Assembly: GCF_000006565.2 (NCBI RefSeq)
Contig: NC_031480.1
Span: forward strand, 3,817,529 to 3,881,528
Reading direction: 5' to 3'
Length of the DNA: 64,000 nt
Source: Toxoplasma gondii ME49
Taxonomy: Eukaryota; Apicomplexa; Conoidasida; Eucoccidiorida; Sarcocystidae
Shown: positions 11,219-22,436 of the stretch, piece by piece
How the letters are laid out: each line of letters starts with the position of its first letter
How positions within the stretch are numbered: the stretch's first letter is position 1
Program-made: the position numbers and the translations under genes
The notes under the pieces: model-generated
Seen by the model: the letters and a program-made list of their open reading frames with translations, nothing else
The model's database searches: none
What the model was told of the DNA's origin: nothing

Positions 11219-12173
11219 TTACGCCTCTTTTGCATTTTCACCAGCGCGGTCACTTCCTCTTGTTGCTGATGTGTGAGGTTCTGCGCTCTGACAACACGGG
11301 TTCACTACGAATAACACCATCTACAAATTGAAAGAGGTGCTTACTCAGGCGGTAGTTCACCGGCACTGAGTTCTTCTGTTTCTCCCTCCGTCTGATTGAG
11401 GTGGGGGACTGAAGCAAAAAGAAACCTGTCGCGCGACCTCGACACCATGACCTATTGGGCATACCAAAGGGAATGTCTTCGTAATTGGGAATCCCAGGCA
11501 TCTTGGGAAGAGACGGAATTTCCATCTCCGGCATTTTCAATTCAGGTAACGTAGAATGCTGCAAGATTTGGATAAGCATTGCGTGTTGGTCCGCTTCGGA
11601 AATATATGAGGTGATGGGGTTTCGGAAGTGCGGTAGCTTGTCCAGCTGCGTGAACCCTTCACTCTGCATCGGACACATAATCCTGCGCTAAATATTCACA
11701 TAAAAAGGTCAGTCACTTACGACGCCGGCAGGTGCCTTCGGTAGGGCTTGGACAACGTTGGCGAAGCTTAGAACGGTGATTACCAAAAAAGAAAGGCACG
11801 CAAGATACGTTGCAAGGTAGATAGTTTCCACACATTGATTGCGTCGCCACAGGCCCCAGGTTCTGAGATTTGGAAGCTAGGTACCGGCCCCTCGTATTAA
11901 AAATGAAATCTTATCTCACCCAAGCAGCGCACTCGCTATGTTCGTCAGCAGCATAAAGTATGCTGCGCCGTGGAGACTGGGCCGAAGGTAGCCCAAGGCC
12001 AAGTAAAGCGACACCCCAGTGAGAATCTGAACGAACGCGATCACGACGAGGCCCTGTACGCCAATTAGTTGTCACGATCTAAATAATGCCCTCGTCTTAC
12101 ATGTCTGTCTTACACTCCTAATGGACAGAAATCCCAGGAAGCTTCTGGCCTTGAAGTCACTAGCGAGCTCCAT
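11219..12173 (-). CDS. Small three-TM membrane protein, unknown function
   Basis: Not recognised. Five exons in phase: 12173-12114 (MELASDFKARSFLGFLSIRS), 12053-11920, 11862-11721, 11687-11465 and 11265-11219, about 201 residues. Donors are gtaaga, gtgaga, gtaagt and gtatgc. The acceptor of exon 4 (atttag) was chosen because it alone keeps the frame open. Hydrophobic stretches near residues 21-43 (LVVIAFVQILTGVSLYLALG), 49-70 and 80-103 (YLACLSFLVITVLSFANVV) predict three TM helices. The soluble tail of about 95 residues has a Met/Pro-rich run (KMPEMEIPSLPKMPGIP) and ends NAKEA. There is no cleavable signal peptide. The last exon is the least certain: the donor before it could use another phase, and a downstream hydrophobic exon could replace the short tail. 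Tetraspan-like or organelle membrane protein is as far as the sequence goes. Confidence 0.7.
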
Positions 12174-13057
12174 CTTGTCAAAGAAGAAACAAACGAACTG
12201 TGGAGCTTCTCAATTGGGAATGCCCCGAAATCCCTTTCGTTTTGAAGATGTGGAGGTTCAGTGTTCCACCGAATTGAATTGCAGGGTGGAATTGCAGTGT
12301 CTGTACAGTTGTCTTATTTTGTGCGGATGACTGTGCCAAAGCTAATGGCGGAAGATAAGGAAGTCCAGGCTACACTGTATTACAGATGCCGCTTGCTGCA
12401 CATTCACGCGCACAGTACCTCACTGTGCTCGGAAAACTATCACCAGTTTCACTTTCTCTTACGTAATGGACCTGAGCGGCGGCAGTGGACTTTACGCTGC
12501 CTGACTACAATGTGTATGATACAGATGACGGAGTCTGCAGAAAAGCTACTACAGTGGGAAAGAGCGCGTGGCAAAAGCGATTGAACGTAATGAATAACTG
12601 GACCGTGAATCGGAGAAACCCTGCAAGCTTACATGACATCCCACTGATTACGACTGCTGCTCAACAGGCAATGGTATTTGTGGACATATCGTTGCCAAAG
12701 GCAGCAGCGTTTTCCTCTCTCGCACGCTTCTGTGTACTTCACTGACCGTAGTGACAGACAGACCAGTCATAGGGTCAGCGACAAAGTGATGAGGGACCGA
12801 AGAAAGAAAAGCTGGGCCAAGCACCGCCGATATGCTGGGAACTGACCATATCAGCACAGTCGAATTTGGCTTGTCTTTGTCCCACGCCTGCGCGTCTACC
12901 AGAAACAGAGTTGAAAGCCTTTATGTGCAAAGTTAGACCAGAGTCACTTAATACTCATCCGAAATAAAGACAGATTCGCACGGTCTGCGTAAATGCGATG
13001 CCACACCATCCCCCGATCGCGTCACACACAAAACGAGACATCGTTTCTGCAACGCAG
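12174..13057. other. Intergenic region
   Basis: About 0.9 kb upstream of the three-TM gene and downstream of the L26 gene, both on the - strand. It should hold the L26 3' UTR and the promoter of the membrane-protein gene. No phased exon set was found; the + frames at 12121-12745 overlap each other without motifs. Confidence 0.45.
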
Positions 13058-14079
13058 TCAGTCGACTTGAGACATTGCCACATCCTTTTCGGTATACTTG
13101 CCCTTGGTGGTCGCCCTGCTTTTTCTCTCCAGCAGAGCCTTCCGGTCTTTGTCCAGCTTGGCTTTCGTGATCACCACCTTGCTAGGGTGGATGCCGATCG
13201 TTACGGTTTCGCCTGCAACATAACCCAAAAAACACCATTCACCACACGCATGAAGGCCTCGCAAAAAAAAGGGGCCCTCTCCCTTTGTTCTATCAAAACA
13301 TCCGCAAAACTTACCGTTAGCCTTGTCACGCGTGACGCGCTCGATATGGATGACCCATTTCTTTCTGTAAACCTTTGTCACCTTGCCCTCACGATCGTGA
13401 TGATGGCCTCTGACAACCATGACTTCATCATCCTTGCGAATGGGCAAGGATCGGACCTGCAAATACAAAAGCCGCCCAACTATACACAATGGAGAGGAGC
13501 GTGACTTCTCTTCTTCATGCTGCATAGTACTATTTATAGCACGCTAATGCCACATTTCACGGTAACTTACATTGTACTTCTTCCTCAGTTCCTTGCACAG
13601 CGGGGCCGTCATGATCTTGCGACGAACACTGGAAGGCGCTGAAAAGTGCGCCTTTCTGGACTTCCTCCTAGAGGAGCTGACTTCTGAAACGCACACAACA
13701 ATCGCAATTCTTGGAACAGCGAACATGGATAGCAGAGTTGCGCCGCAAAAAATCTTCGGAACGAAGCATCAAAATATATCACATAAAACAGTACCAGTGC
13801 AGTTGTAACTGGGCAAACGTGACAGGAGACAAAGTTACTTTTGCTTATGTCAGGGGTGGCACGACCGTTGAGAGGAATGAACTACACCAATTACAGCGAA
13901 CTGGTATGCGAGGGCAAAACACTTGGGTGTTCCGGCGTGATAGAGAAAACAACCTTCTTGGTCCACCAGAAAAGCAAAAGCCGTAGCCAGGTGACAGAAA
14001 CAACCTTACGACACCAGACAAAAAATCCATGAAACCCCAGCAAGCAACCACTGCCGTACTTACGAGAGCTGAACTTCAT
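13058..14079 (-). CDS. RPL26: 60S ribosomal protein L26 (uL24)
   Basis: Component of the large ribosomal subunit near the polypeptide exit tunnel. Four exons in phase: 14079-14064, 13683-13571, 13456-13315, 13212-13058, giving 141 residues, the normal length. The first coding exon is only 16 bases (MKFSS plus one base), as in many eukaryotic L26 genes whose start is split from the body. The protein then reads [32 protein letters not shown], and the KOW segment [20 protein letters not shown] with [18 protein letters not shown]. It continues [20 protein letters not shown] and a basic tail ending MSQVD. Donors gtaag, gtaagt and gtaag and acceptors tttcag, ttgcag and ttgcag are all strong. Identity is secure. 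Confidence 0.96.
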
Positions 14080-15936
14080 CTTGCGTTCGACTTTCTCTTG
14101 TCAACCTGCGAACGGGATCCCAGAACTTCTTCCCAGCCGAGAAGAAAAAGGCGATTCCGCGCAAAAAAAACCTAACAGACCGGTAATCGACAGAAGTAAG
14201 AAGGAAAAGTGGAAAGCTGTGATCACGCGCCCACCCCACAGGTCCTGTCCGCAATAATGGGCGGAGCAGCCATCGGTTAGACTGACTGCATGCAACCAGA
14301 GTAAATTTAGCGGTTAGCAGCGACCGTCTTCGAACGTGCAAAGACGTACCTCCATCGACGTCTAAGTGAGTACCGCTGTGTCCCCACTATTAAACGTCAC
14401 TATATGAACTGCGTCGTTCCTCGCAAGCCTGCCAAAAAACAAGCTCTAAACGAAGCTGAGAACATCTGTATTCCGGGAGGGCATGCTTATGAAGAAACAC
14501 TTACGGGCGACTGGGCTTTGGCGTTTTCGTGTAGTAAAAATCCGTGGTTCCGTGTATCCTCGGAGATTACCTATAGCCACGGAGACATCCGGGGGCGGTC
14601 GAACAGATCCCGTCTCGAAGGTTCATTTATTAAAAGTATCGCATATGCAAGAGACAAACCACAAGCTCTGCAGAGCAAAACCTTTGCTGAGACTCAACTG
14701 CGGCGCCCCGAACAACTCCGCACCGCATCTCTGCCAGTACACCACGTCATGCCAAAGCAAGGGTCCAGCTCTAGAGAGCGACAAAAGCGTTTGTCGACCC
14801 TCCTCGTTCACGCCTGGGTGTCCGAATCAACCATAAACCGGGCTCAAAGCATACATTACTTGTTTTCGGTTTCACAAATAGAGCATTTCTGCTTTTTAGG
14901 CTTCCCGCCGTGGTCTCGCTTTGCACTTCAACATGTTATGTTGATACGCAGCAGCGGTGTAGCGATGATTTGAGGTACAGGCTGCAAGTACCGTGCAGTG
15001 TGGTGGAAGCAGGTGGGGAACTGCTAAAGAACCAAAGCCATATACACTCACTGAGTCGACCCAAAGAGGTGAAGTCGTGTCTTTCGTCACCTTGCCTTTA
15101 CAACATTAGTCTTTCGCGTTTGCCCTCTAGTTTCTCAATGACACTTCTCAGCACTTTTTGGAGACAACACGGGTCTCTAATTCGTAATTGTTTTCTGTTC
15201 TATTTCATCCGTCTTGAATTGCATCTGACCGGGTCTTCTGATCAAATTTTGAGTGCGCTACACTAGGAGGGATTTTCTTCCTGTGTGTATAAACCTGATG
15301 TGCTGCGACGCGGAAATGGGAAGCTCTTTAGAATCCGAAACTGCACGCCGGCACCACAGCTGCTATTCTTCTTTTGCCGGGCAATCCATGAGCACGCCGT
15401 GGTAATAAACAATTGCCGATGCATTAGCTAAGCGCGATCTCTATTTCGGCTCGACTTTGTGGTTCGCCAACCACTCATGGTTTGTGTGATCACAATAAGC
15501 CTTGCAAACACTTAATAAACTCAAATCACTACTTAACAACATCGTCGCAAGCGATCTTAGTACGGCGACTATAAATGCCGTCATAATTAGATCGTACATG
15601 TCTGACTTGCGAATTCAAACAACACGGCGTGTCTCTCGACAAGCAAGGCTGGACTTAGCAAGTGCCCTGGGGAAAATGAACGCCCTCATTAAGGATGTAG
15701 CACATCACGGTAGAAGAATTCTACTCTCATCAGTCTGCAGTGTTCCTGCGTCGCACACGAAATACTCGTCGATCGAACTTGTTTGGTAACCTCCGTGAAC
15801 GGCGCCAGAGACACCATCTCCGGCTTGCAGCCGAAGACACACCGCTGTTGGAGGCGTGTGTCTGATTGCCATTCCTAGAAGCTCCCACTCCATATACAGT
15901 GCCCGGTGGTCCGTTTCCGTCGCGAGATCTGACGCA
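14080..15936. other. Intergenic region
   Basis: About 1.9 kb holding the L26 promoter (toward 14080) and the glyoxalase 3' UTR. A 189-codon + frame at 14404-14973 is open but has no recognisable domain, no good start context and no phased partner exons. A frame of that size is expected about once by chance in a window like this, so it is not called. Confidence 0.45.
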
Positions 15937-18119
15937 TTACTTCTTTGAAAGGAACGAAACCCCACGCTGAATCAGCTCGATGCTATATCCATCTGGGTCG
16001 TAAATGAAAGCGAGACCCCGCATACTGCCTTCCTGCAAATACATTTCAACAGGCACGTCACAGGAGCACGCAAAAAGCTCTGTCTCTTCACTGAAAGCAA
16101 ACTACGAGTCAAACACTCATTGATTCAGAAAAGTCCTTTCTGCTATACAAACAGTAACCTTACCTCTGGCTTCTTTCGGAAAGCAACACCTGCCGCGTTC
16201 AATTCCTTGCATGCTCCTTCCAGGTCATCGCAGAGGAAGCCGATATGTCCGTACCCTTGGGGCTTGTCATTCCCGTTGTGATACCGGAAGCCGGGATCCT
16301 GTTCAGTGCCGTGATTGTGTGTGAGCTCTAATACTGGCTGCCACATATTTTTGACGTATATTCGCGCCTCGTCGCTCTGCAACCAAACACACAAAATATC
16401 TCATTTCAAGTTGAACTCGTATAGATCAGAATGCTCGCCGTTTGTTGCAATGGCACTTCTGAAGTGTGGTTCCTAGCCTCAAACAGTTTCACGAGCCATG
16501 ATTCTCAAGCATCGTGTCAGAGACGTGATAAACGCTTCTGACAAGCAGAATGCTCTACAGTGATTGTGCCCTTACTTTTGGGTCTGGAAGCTCAACATCT
16601 GGCGATATGCAAGCCAGAAAGTACAAAGAAAAATCGTCAAAGTGGCTTTCGCGCACGAGCCGCATACCAAGTTTTCCCGTGTAGAACGGGAGTGACTCAG
16701 ACGGATCTTTGATCCGAATCATCGTCTGAGATAAATTGTACTCCTCTCTTAGAGGGGAATGCGGTGCCCGAGAAACCAATTCTATCCAGTATCCATCTGG
16801 ATCGAGAACAAACGCGATATTCCTCATTTTCCCCTCCTCCGGCCGCTTTTGAAACTTGACTCTGCACACCAATCGCATGGAACACACACGCGCTTCTGAC
16901 TCACGCAAGATTCAGACTTTCTCTTCACTATTCGCATGGGAGGATCCAGAAACACCAGTCTTTACTACGTGTGACCGGCAAGCCAGGAATAAAATGCTAG
17001 CCTCTCGCACCCTTCACTTCTACGTAGAACGTACCCGTTCTGTTCCAGCTTTTCGCACGCTGCTTGGACGTTTTCCGTGTTGAAAGCGATATGACCAAAA
17101 CCTCGATGGGGCTCCACGTTGCCATGGTTGACATGAAAGGATGGGTCGTTCTCAGTTCCGTGATTGTGAGTGAGCTCCAAGCACGTCCCCTGACAGTCCA
17201 AATTCCACGCAACCAGAACCTTACAAACTTGTTTATCACGTTTGTAAGTCGTTGCGTGACGCCAGCACAGTACGCTGGTGACAGCTTGGAAAACAAAAAG
17301 TACGAACAGGAGACGAAAGTGGCAACTGATTGTCGGATGGGCTTCCTTGAGACGTCTCTGCTTGTAACATATATCTACTCTGTTATAGCTTAGAATAGGT
17401 TGTGTCGAAAGGAAAAAAACACGTATAGCAGTGAATGAATAATGAACTGGCTTCCTGACTGGAGAACACATCTTTGCTTATCCGCTCGAATCGAGCCCAC
17501 AAGGCGACCGAACAGAAGGTATCCCATCAATCACCGGCCTTCCTAGACCGCCGCTAGTATGCATGCAAGAAACCTCCCTCATCGCTTACCTTCATGCTCC
17601 ACAGATAACGCTCGCTTTCTTCTCCGTTTCCGCTTGGCACGTGTTCACTGTCGTGAGGCCGCTCCAAAAAATACAGCGAGAACTTGTTTTCAGGGAAATG
17701 ATACGAGTGAATCTGAAGCACATTGCATTTATGGAACATCTGAATTCTTCTGTTCCCAACCTCCCAATATGAATGATTTCAAGCAGCACGAAGGTTTCAT
17801 GGTGAAGCAGATCAAGAAAGCCAACAGCGCAAAAGCAGGCGAAGTTTAATGGTTGACGGTGCTACAGCGTATAACTGCCAAAAACAGGGCAGCGGTCGAC
17901 TACTCTGGAAATCTGGCTTCGCATTACTGAGCAGTTGATGGAGTGTCAGCACAGTGTAAGACAAAAAGATCATCCACTTACGCATTTCATCCCAAAGTTC
18001 TTTTCGTAGAAAGGCAGAGACGCTGCTGGGTCCTTAATCCGAAGCATTGTCTGTTGCCACCAGAAGCCATATTTGAGGCCAATGGACCCATCGGAAGAGG
18101 TGGGCAAACTTCTGGACAT
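15937..18119 (-). CDS. GLO1: Glyoxalase I (lactoylglutathione lyase), two fused domains
   Basis: Converts the methylglyoxal-glutathione hemithioacetal to S-lactoylglutathione, the first step of methylglyoxal detoxification. Six exons in phase: 18119-17982, 17712-17590, 17189-17035, 16861-16576, 16376-16164, 16032-15937, giving 336 residues. Two glyoxalase domains follow each other (about 1-170 and 180-330). Each keeps the full metal-ligand set Gln/Glu/His/Glu. Domain 1 has [10 protein letters not shown] (Gln22/23), [10 protein letters not shown] (Glu92), GFGHIAF (His120) and [10 protein letters not shown] (Glu166). Domain 2 has [10 protein letters not shown] (Gln184), [10 protein letters not shown] (Glu251), GYGHIGF (His278) and [10 protein letters not shown] (Glu324). 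This is the fused, monomeric arrangement known from yeast and Plasmodium, unlike the human homodimer. There is no obvious targeting peptide, so cytosolic. Start [11 protein letters not shown] is the first ATG before the conserved core. Confidence 0.96.
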
Positions 18120-21100
18120 CTTGAAACACCTGTAAAAGATGCGAGTGTGGTATGTACCAGATGATATCGACACAAAAGCCAATGCGCTCTCTCAATCATA
18201 AACACACAAGCATCCACCCTCTGTAACGCACTTCCTTCCCTCAATAATTTGAGCTCATAAAGCGTACACCTTTCGACCCATAAGCTCACAAAATTGAAAA
18301 CAAATGGCTCACATCGGTCCACTAACACGAGACGTAATAGCAGATTCTGGAAGTTTTCTGAGGACAGGAAAATCACAACGCGACTCAACGAGCGCCGCAG
18401 GGCCTCATTGTGGACATAAACACTTATGTAGTTGGTTGCCTGCCACTGCGACGAGAAAAAAAGCATGAACACCGAAGGTTACAACGAAATTTTCTACGGG
18501 ACACCTGTCAGCAGCTTGAGGCTTCGGATTTCCAAACAGTAGATTATGACAGCGCAGCTACGACACTTCGCCGTCCTCCTACGGAAGACGGACCTTAATC
18601 AGGAAGAGCAGTGGACGGCAAGGTTTCTAAAGCTTTGTCAAATACAACACTGGCCTGCAAAAACATTTACCTCCGTAAAGTCGGTATTCTGAAGAAGGCT
18701 GCCAGTTGGCACTATACGCCAGTGCATGCAAAGGGGGGTCATGCAAAAGAAAAAGTCTTGTTTAGCCAAACTGGAAGTTTAGTGCCTCGCACCGCTATTC
18801 AGAAGCGGATTAACCTGACACATATGTTTCTTTCGTCAGCCACTAACTACGAGGAGTCACAGATTCTGTCTCGTGTCGAAGTCATTTGGCTGCGGGGCCT
18901 TGTAAAGACAAGGCACCAGTAACTCAGCGGACGAAACCATTAGCATGCACACATTAGTTGACGGACTACGAGCCATTCGAATTTTCTTACTCGTTGATGT
19001 TATTGATCATTCTCAAGATCCTGCACCTATTCATAATATTCGTTCGTTGAACTCTTTTGCAGTACAGTCTTCATTCAGGAAACAAGAGGCTTTCGGAGAC
19101 GCCTTTGTCACACTGCAGGACTGTACCACAACATACAGCGCACCGGTTCATCACGCACACCAGACCTAGTAACTGGAAGCCACAAACGTGCCACGGAAAC
19201 ATCATGGCAGCTGTTGCAGAAGAAATACGAACCACTTCTCCATCCACCGTTACCTTTGGAACGAACAAAGTTAACTTTGCAGCGCTGATGCGCTTGCGCT
19301 AACGGCAACTAGTTGCGACGGGAGAGCATGATTATTCAGCGAGCGTGTCCAACATGCTCGTTACATGGTATTGAGTGCTCTTTGTTTGTTGGCATAAGGG
19401 AGAAAAACTTGCTTCCGTGCTTCTCGGTGTGGGTCCACTTCACACGCTGAAATTCAGGAATACAGAAGCTTTCCGTAAACTGTTCCAAGAAACAGTCCAT
19501 TTTTCTCCGTGGAATTATGAGACGAATTCTCGTCTTGAGCACAGCCTCCTGACATTATGCACTGAAAAGTAAAGGAGAACGAAATGCTGAACCCATCTTA
19601 CAAGCAAGGTCACCTCTTCAGTGCGTCCCAGTCGGGATGGTGCGTATGCAACTCGCAGAACAGCGGACAACGTTGTCAGCCTTTCCTGTGGGCTCTCCTC
19701 TTTCGTGGCACCATAAAATGTATTTGCTTCTGCTGAAATGAATAACTGAACTCTTTAGCGTGTTGGTATGATACATAGAATTCCACAGTTATTCTTCACG
19801 GTATGATGAGATCCATGGCGTCTGCTCTATATTCGGTGTTCACAACACATCCATTCGTAGATACACCACGCTATACAGAAAGGAACGCTACATCTTAATG
19901 GTGCGACCTTCACGTGTATATGAAGACTAGTAGCTGCTAAAGGCTGACTCTACAGCAGTTGGACCACACACCACTCACTCTTTTCGAATGTTCTGGATGC
20001 TACCACGCCTAATTCGGTTTCTCGCTACGAAAATGAAGCCTACCATTACGCAAACACCCTGATAAACGTTGATACTACCAGAGGTATCCCGAATGTCTCC
20101 TTGCGGCCCTAAAAAAATGCTGGCGAGTTGAACTACTGTACACTGACCTTACTAAAATGGCCTTTTGCCCCCATACTTAAGGGACTAACGGCAACAACAC
20201 GGAGACAGCATTGCCAGTGTCTTTGGTGACCATCACGCCCATTTTTAGCACTCGTAGCACCAATTGAAAAAGAATGTGTGTGACTGAGATAGGTTCTATA
20301 CATTTTGATTCTTGTAACACATGAACACTTGGTGTTCCCCCAATGTCGCGTGAGTAACAGAACTGGTCCTGAAAGCATCAAAGATCCCACTGCCGGCTAC
20401 CTCGACACATTCTATATATAAACCCGGGATTTGTCAAACGCTACTGAAAAGAAACTCCTTCCGACTCTCGTAGTCAGGAAAAAAGCCATTCCCGAGTATT
20501 TCACCCCATTTTCTGTGCACTTTGCTGGGTGAACGAATGCATCCATGAAGACGAATTTGTCTTCTTATCTACCAGCGCGCCACAAGCTTGGTGAGTGTAA
20601 GAAGATTAACGCAGCAGTTACCCTTAACCAGTCCCTAGAGGCCTCCTGAAAAAGATACTGAGCAGATGCACCTCTTAAAACCAATCGTATGCAACAATGA
20701 CGTTTTCATATGAAGCATCATTACGGCAATAGCTGCTGGATGCTGCCCATCCTCTGACCCCACCAACATGCACACAGCAGAGCGCTTCGCCCACGCGTGG
20801 ACTTTTGAACAGCCCAGGAACGCTAGAATTATTGTCATTCGCACATAAAACAGCGGTAATTCTCACCTAAATAAGCAGCAAATCCACTACAAAAAAAGAC
20901 GAAACGACTAGGCCAACAGCGATTAAACACCATACGAACCACCGCATTTATTCCTTCCTGTCCAAATGACGATTTTCTTGTTCTGAAGCCTGGTTCATCC
21001 AAATCGACAGGGTAATGTTGCTCTAACAAGATCTCCTTTCAGCTCACACTCGCGCCCGGCAGACCCGACCCACCACAGTCGGCAGATGCTTCACCATTCT

Positions 21101-22436
21101 TCAGTCGCGCGACACATGCGCCAGCACGCGTCACGAGGAGGACAATCCATTCTGCCTCACCCGTGACAGGGCATTCCCTGAACCATACCGGCCAGATACA
21201 GAAACGAACCGACGCTTGGATCAGCACTGCTTCTGCGAAAAGGAACTCCGGTGACACGAGCGTTCGCTCAACTGCAGACGCGCGGAGTCACACAATGTTA
21301 GACAACCAGATTTTCCTCGAATACGTCCACAGTGTCCTGCGAACGAGCTCAGCAGCAGCATCTCGGTAAACCTCCACTCTTCCATTATTTCTCTGCCACG
21401 CCTAAAAAAGAAGCTAATCGAAGTCTTGACCCCTGCATCCGATTACACCATACCAAGGCCATTCCCAGTTAACCCGTTTTCGATTGACAGCCGCAGATCA
21501 CGGAAGTCTCAAACCCTTCTCCAATGAAGACAACAGACATGGCGGACTGCAAACTAGACACTAGACGACGCCAATGAGCCTTCGCACAAGGAACCACATC
21601 GCCTCCCCAGGATGGCATACGTCCCTACCATGGCGGCACTATTAAGAATGACTAGCACATCCAGTCAGCGTCAAAAGAACAATTCGAGTTCCCATCACCA
21701 TTTAGTTTGCGCATCTCTCCACTTTTAGACTTCCACACGGCCAGCCAATGTTCCACGAATTACGAATCTGTCTCTCCTTGTCGCCGTGGGATCAACATTG
21801 CGCAACCGGTAGAAGCTATACTGAGTTTCTTGGTCGTCCCCAAGCACGTACATAAAAAATAGGAATGCCACATGAAGTTGCCGACCTGGGGTCCAGAAAC
21901 TGGATGGGACCCCCTTGGATGAGCACTCGCAGCAGATGCCCACCTGAGCCACCCATTGTCGAACCCAATTCGGGTCCTCCGTGCAGAAACAACAAACCAC
22001 TGAGGACACTTTCCTTCACATTCCTTACAGAAACTCTTCAGGACCGCATATTCGGCAACTACTAAGTAGAAGGCCAGTGTGTCACTTGACTGTATCAGAC
22101 GTCACCGATAGCCACCAACGTTTGACGTGCAAAATCCATTTCCAGATTACTTTATGTCCAGAACTCGACCGACCCAGAACGTAACGCACGCGCCACGTTA
22201 TTCCAGCAGAGTAAACAAAAACGACAATATAACGAATTACACCTAGTCAACAATGCAGCACACGCGGCGCTGGAAGGCAAGCGCGTCCATGTCCGTCGCT
22301 CCACTTCCCCCCTTCAACATTCGGCCGCCGAGGACAGCCCATGAACGCGCAAACACAATTTACAAGCGTTCTCTAGCAATGCTCCTTTCTATATTCAACT
22401 GCACCTGCCTTCCGTTCTGGGCCTTCAACATCGCCG
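18120..22436. other. Long intergenic region
   Basis: 4.3 kb between the start of glyoxalase I and the end of the transporter, both on the - strand. It should contain the glyoxalase promoter and 5' UTR and the transporter 3' UTR. Many short frames occur on both strands (longest 18611-18922 and 20133-20390), but none shows a domain, codon bias or phased splice partners. A non-coding RNA cannot be excluded by eye. Confidence 0.4.

Noticed and set aside
14404..14973. 189-codon open frame on +
   Set aside because: No motif, no splice partners and no protein-like pattern; a frame of this length is expected about once by chance in a window of this size.
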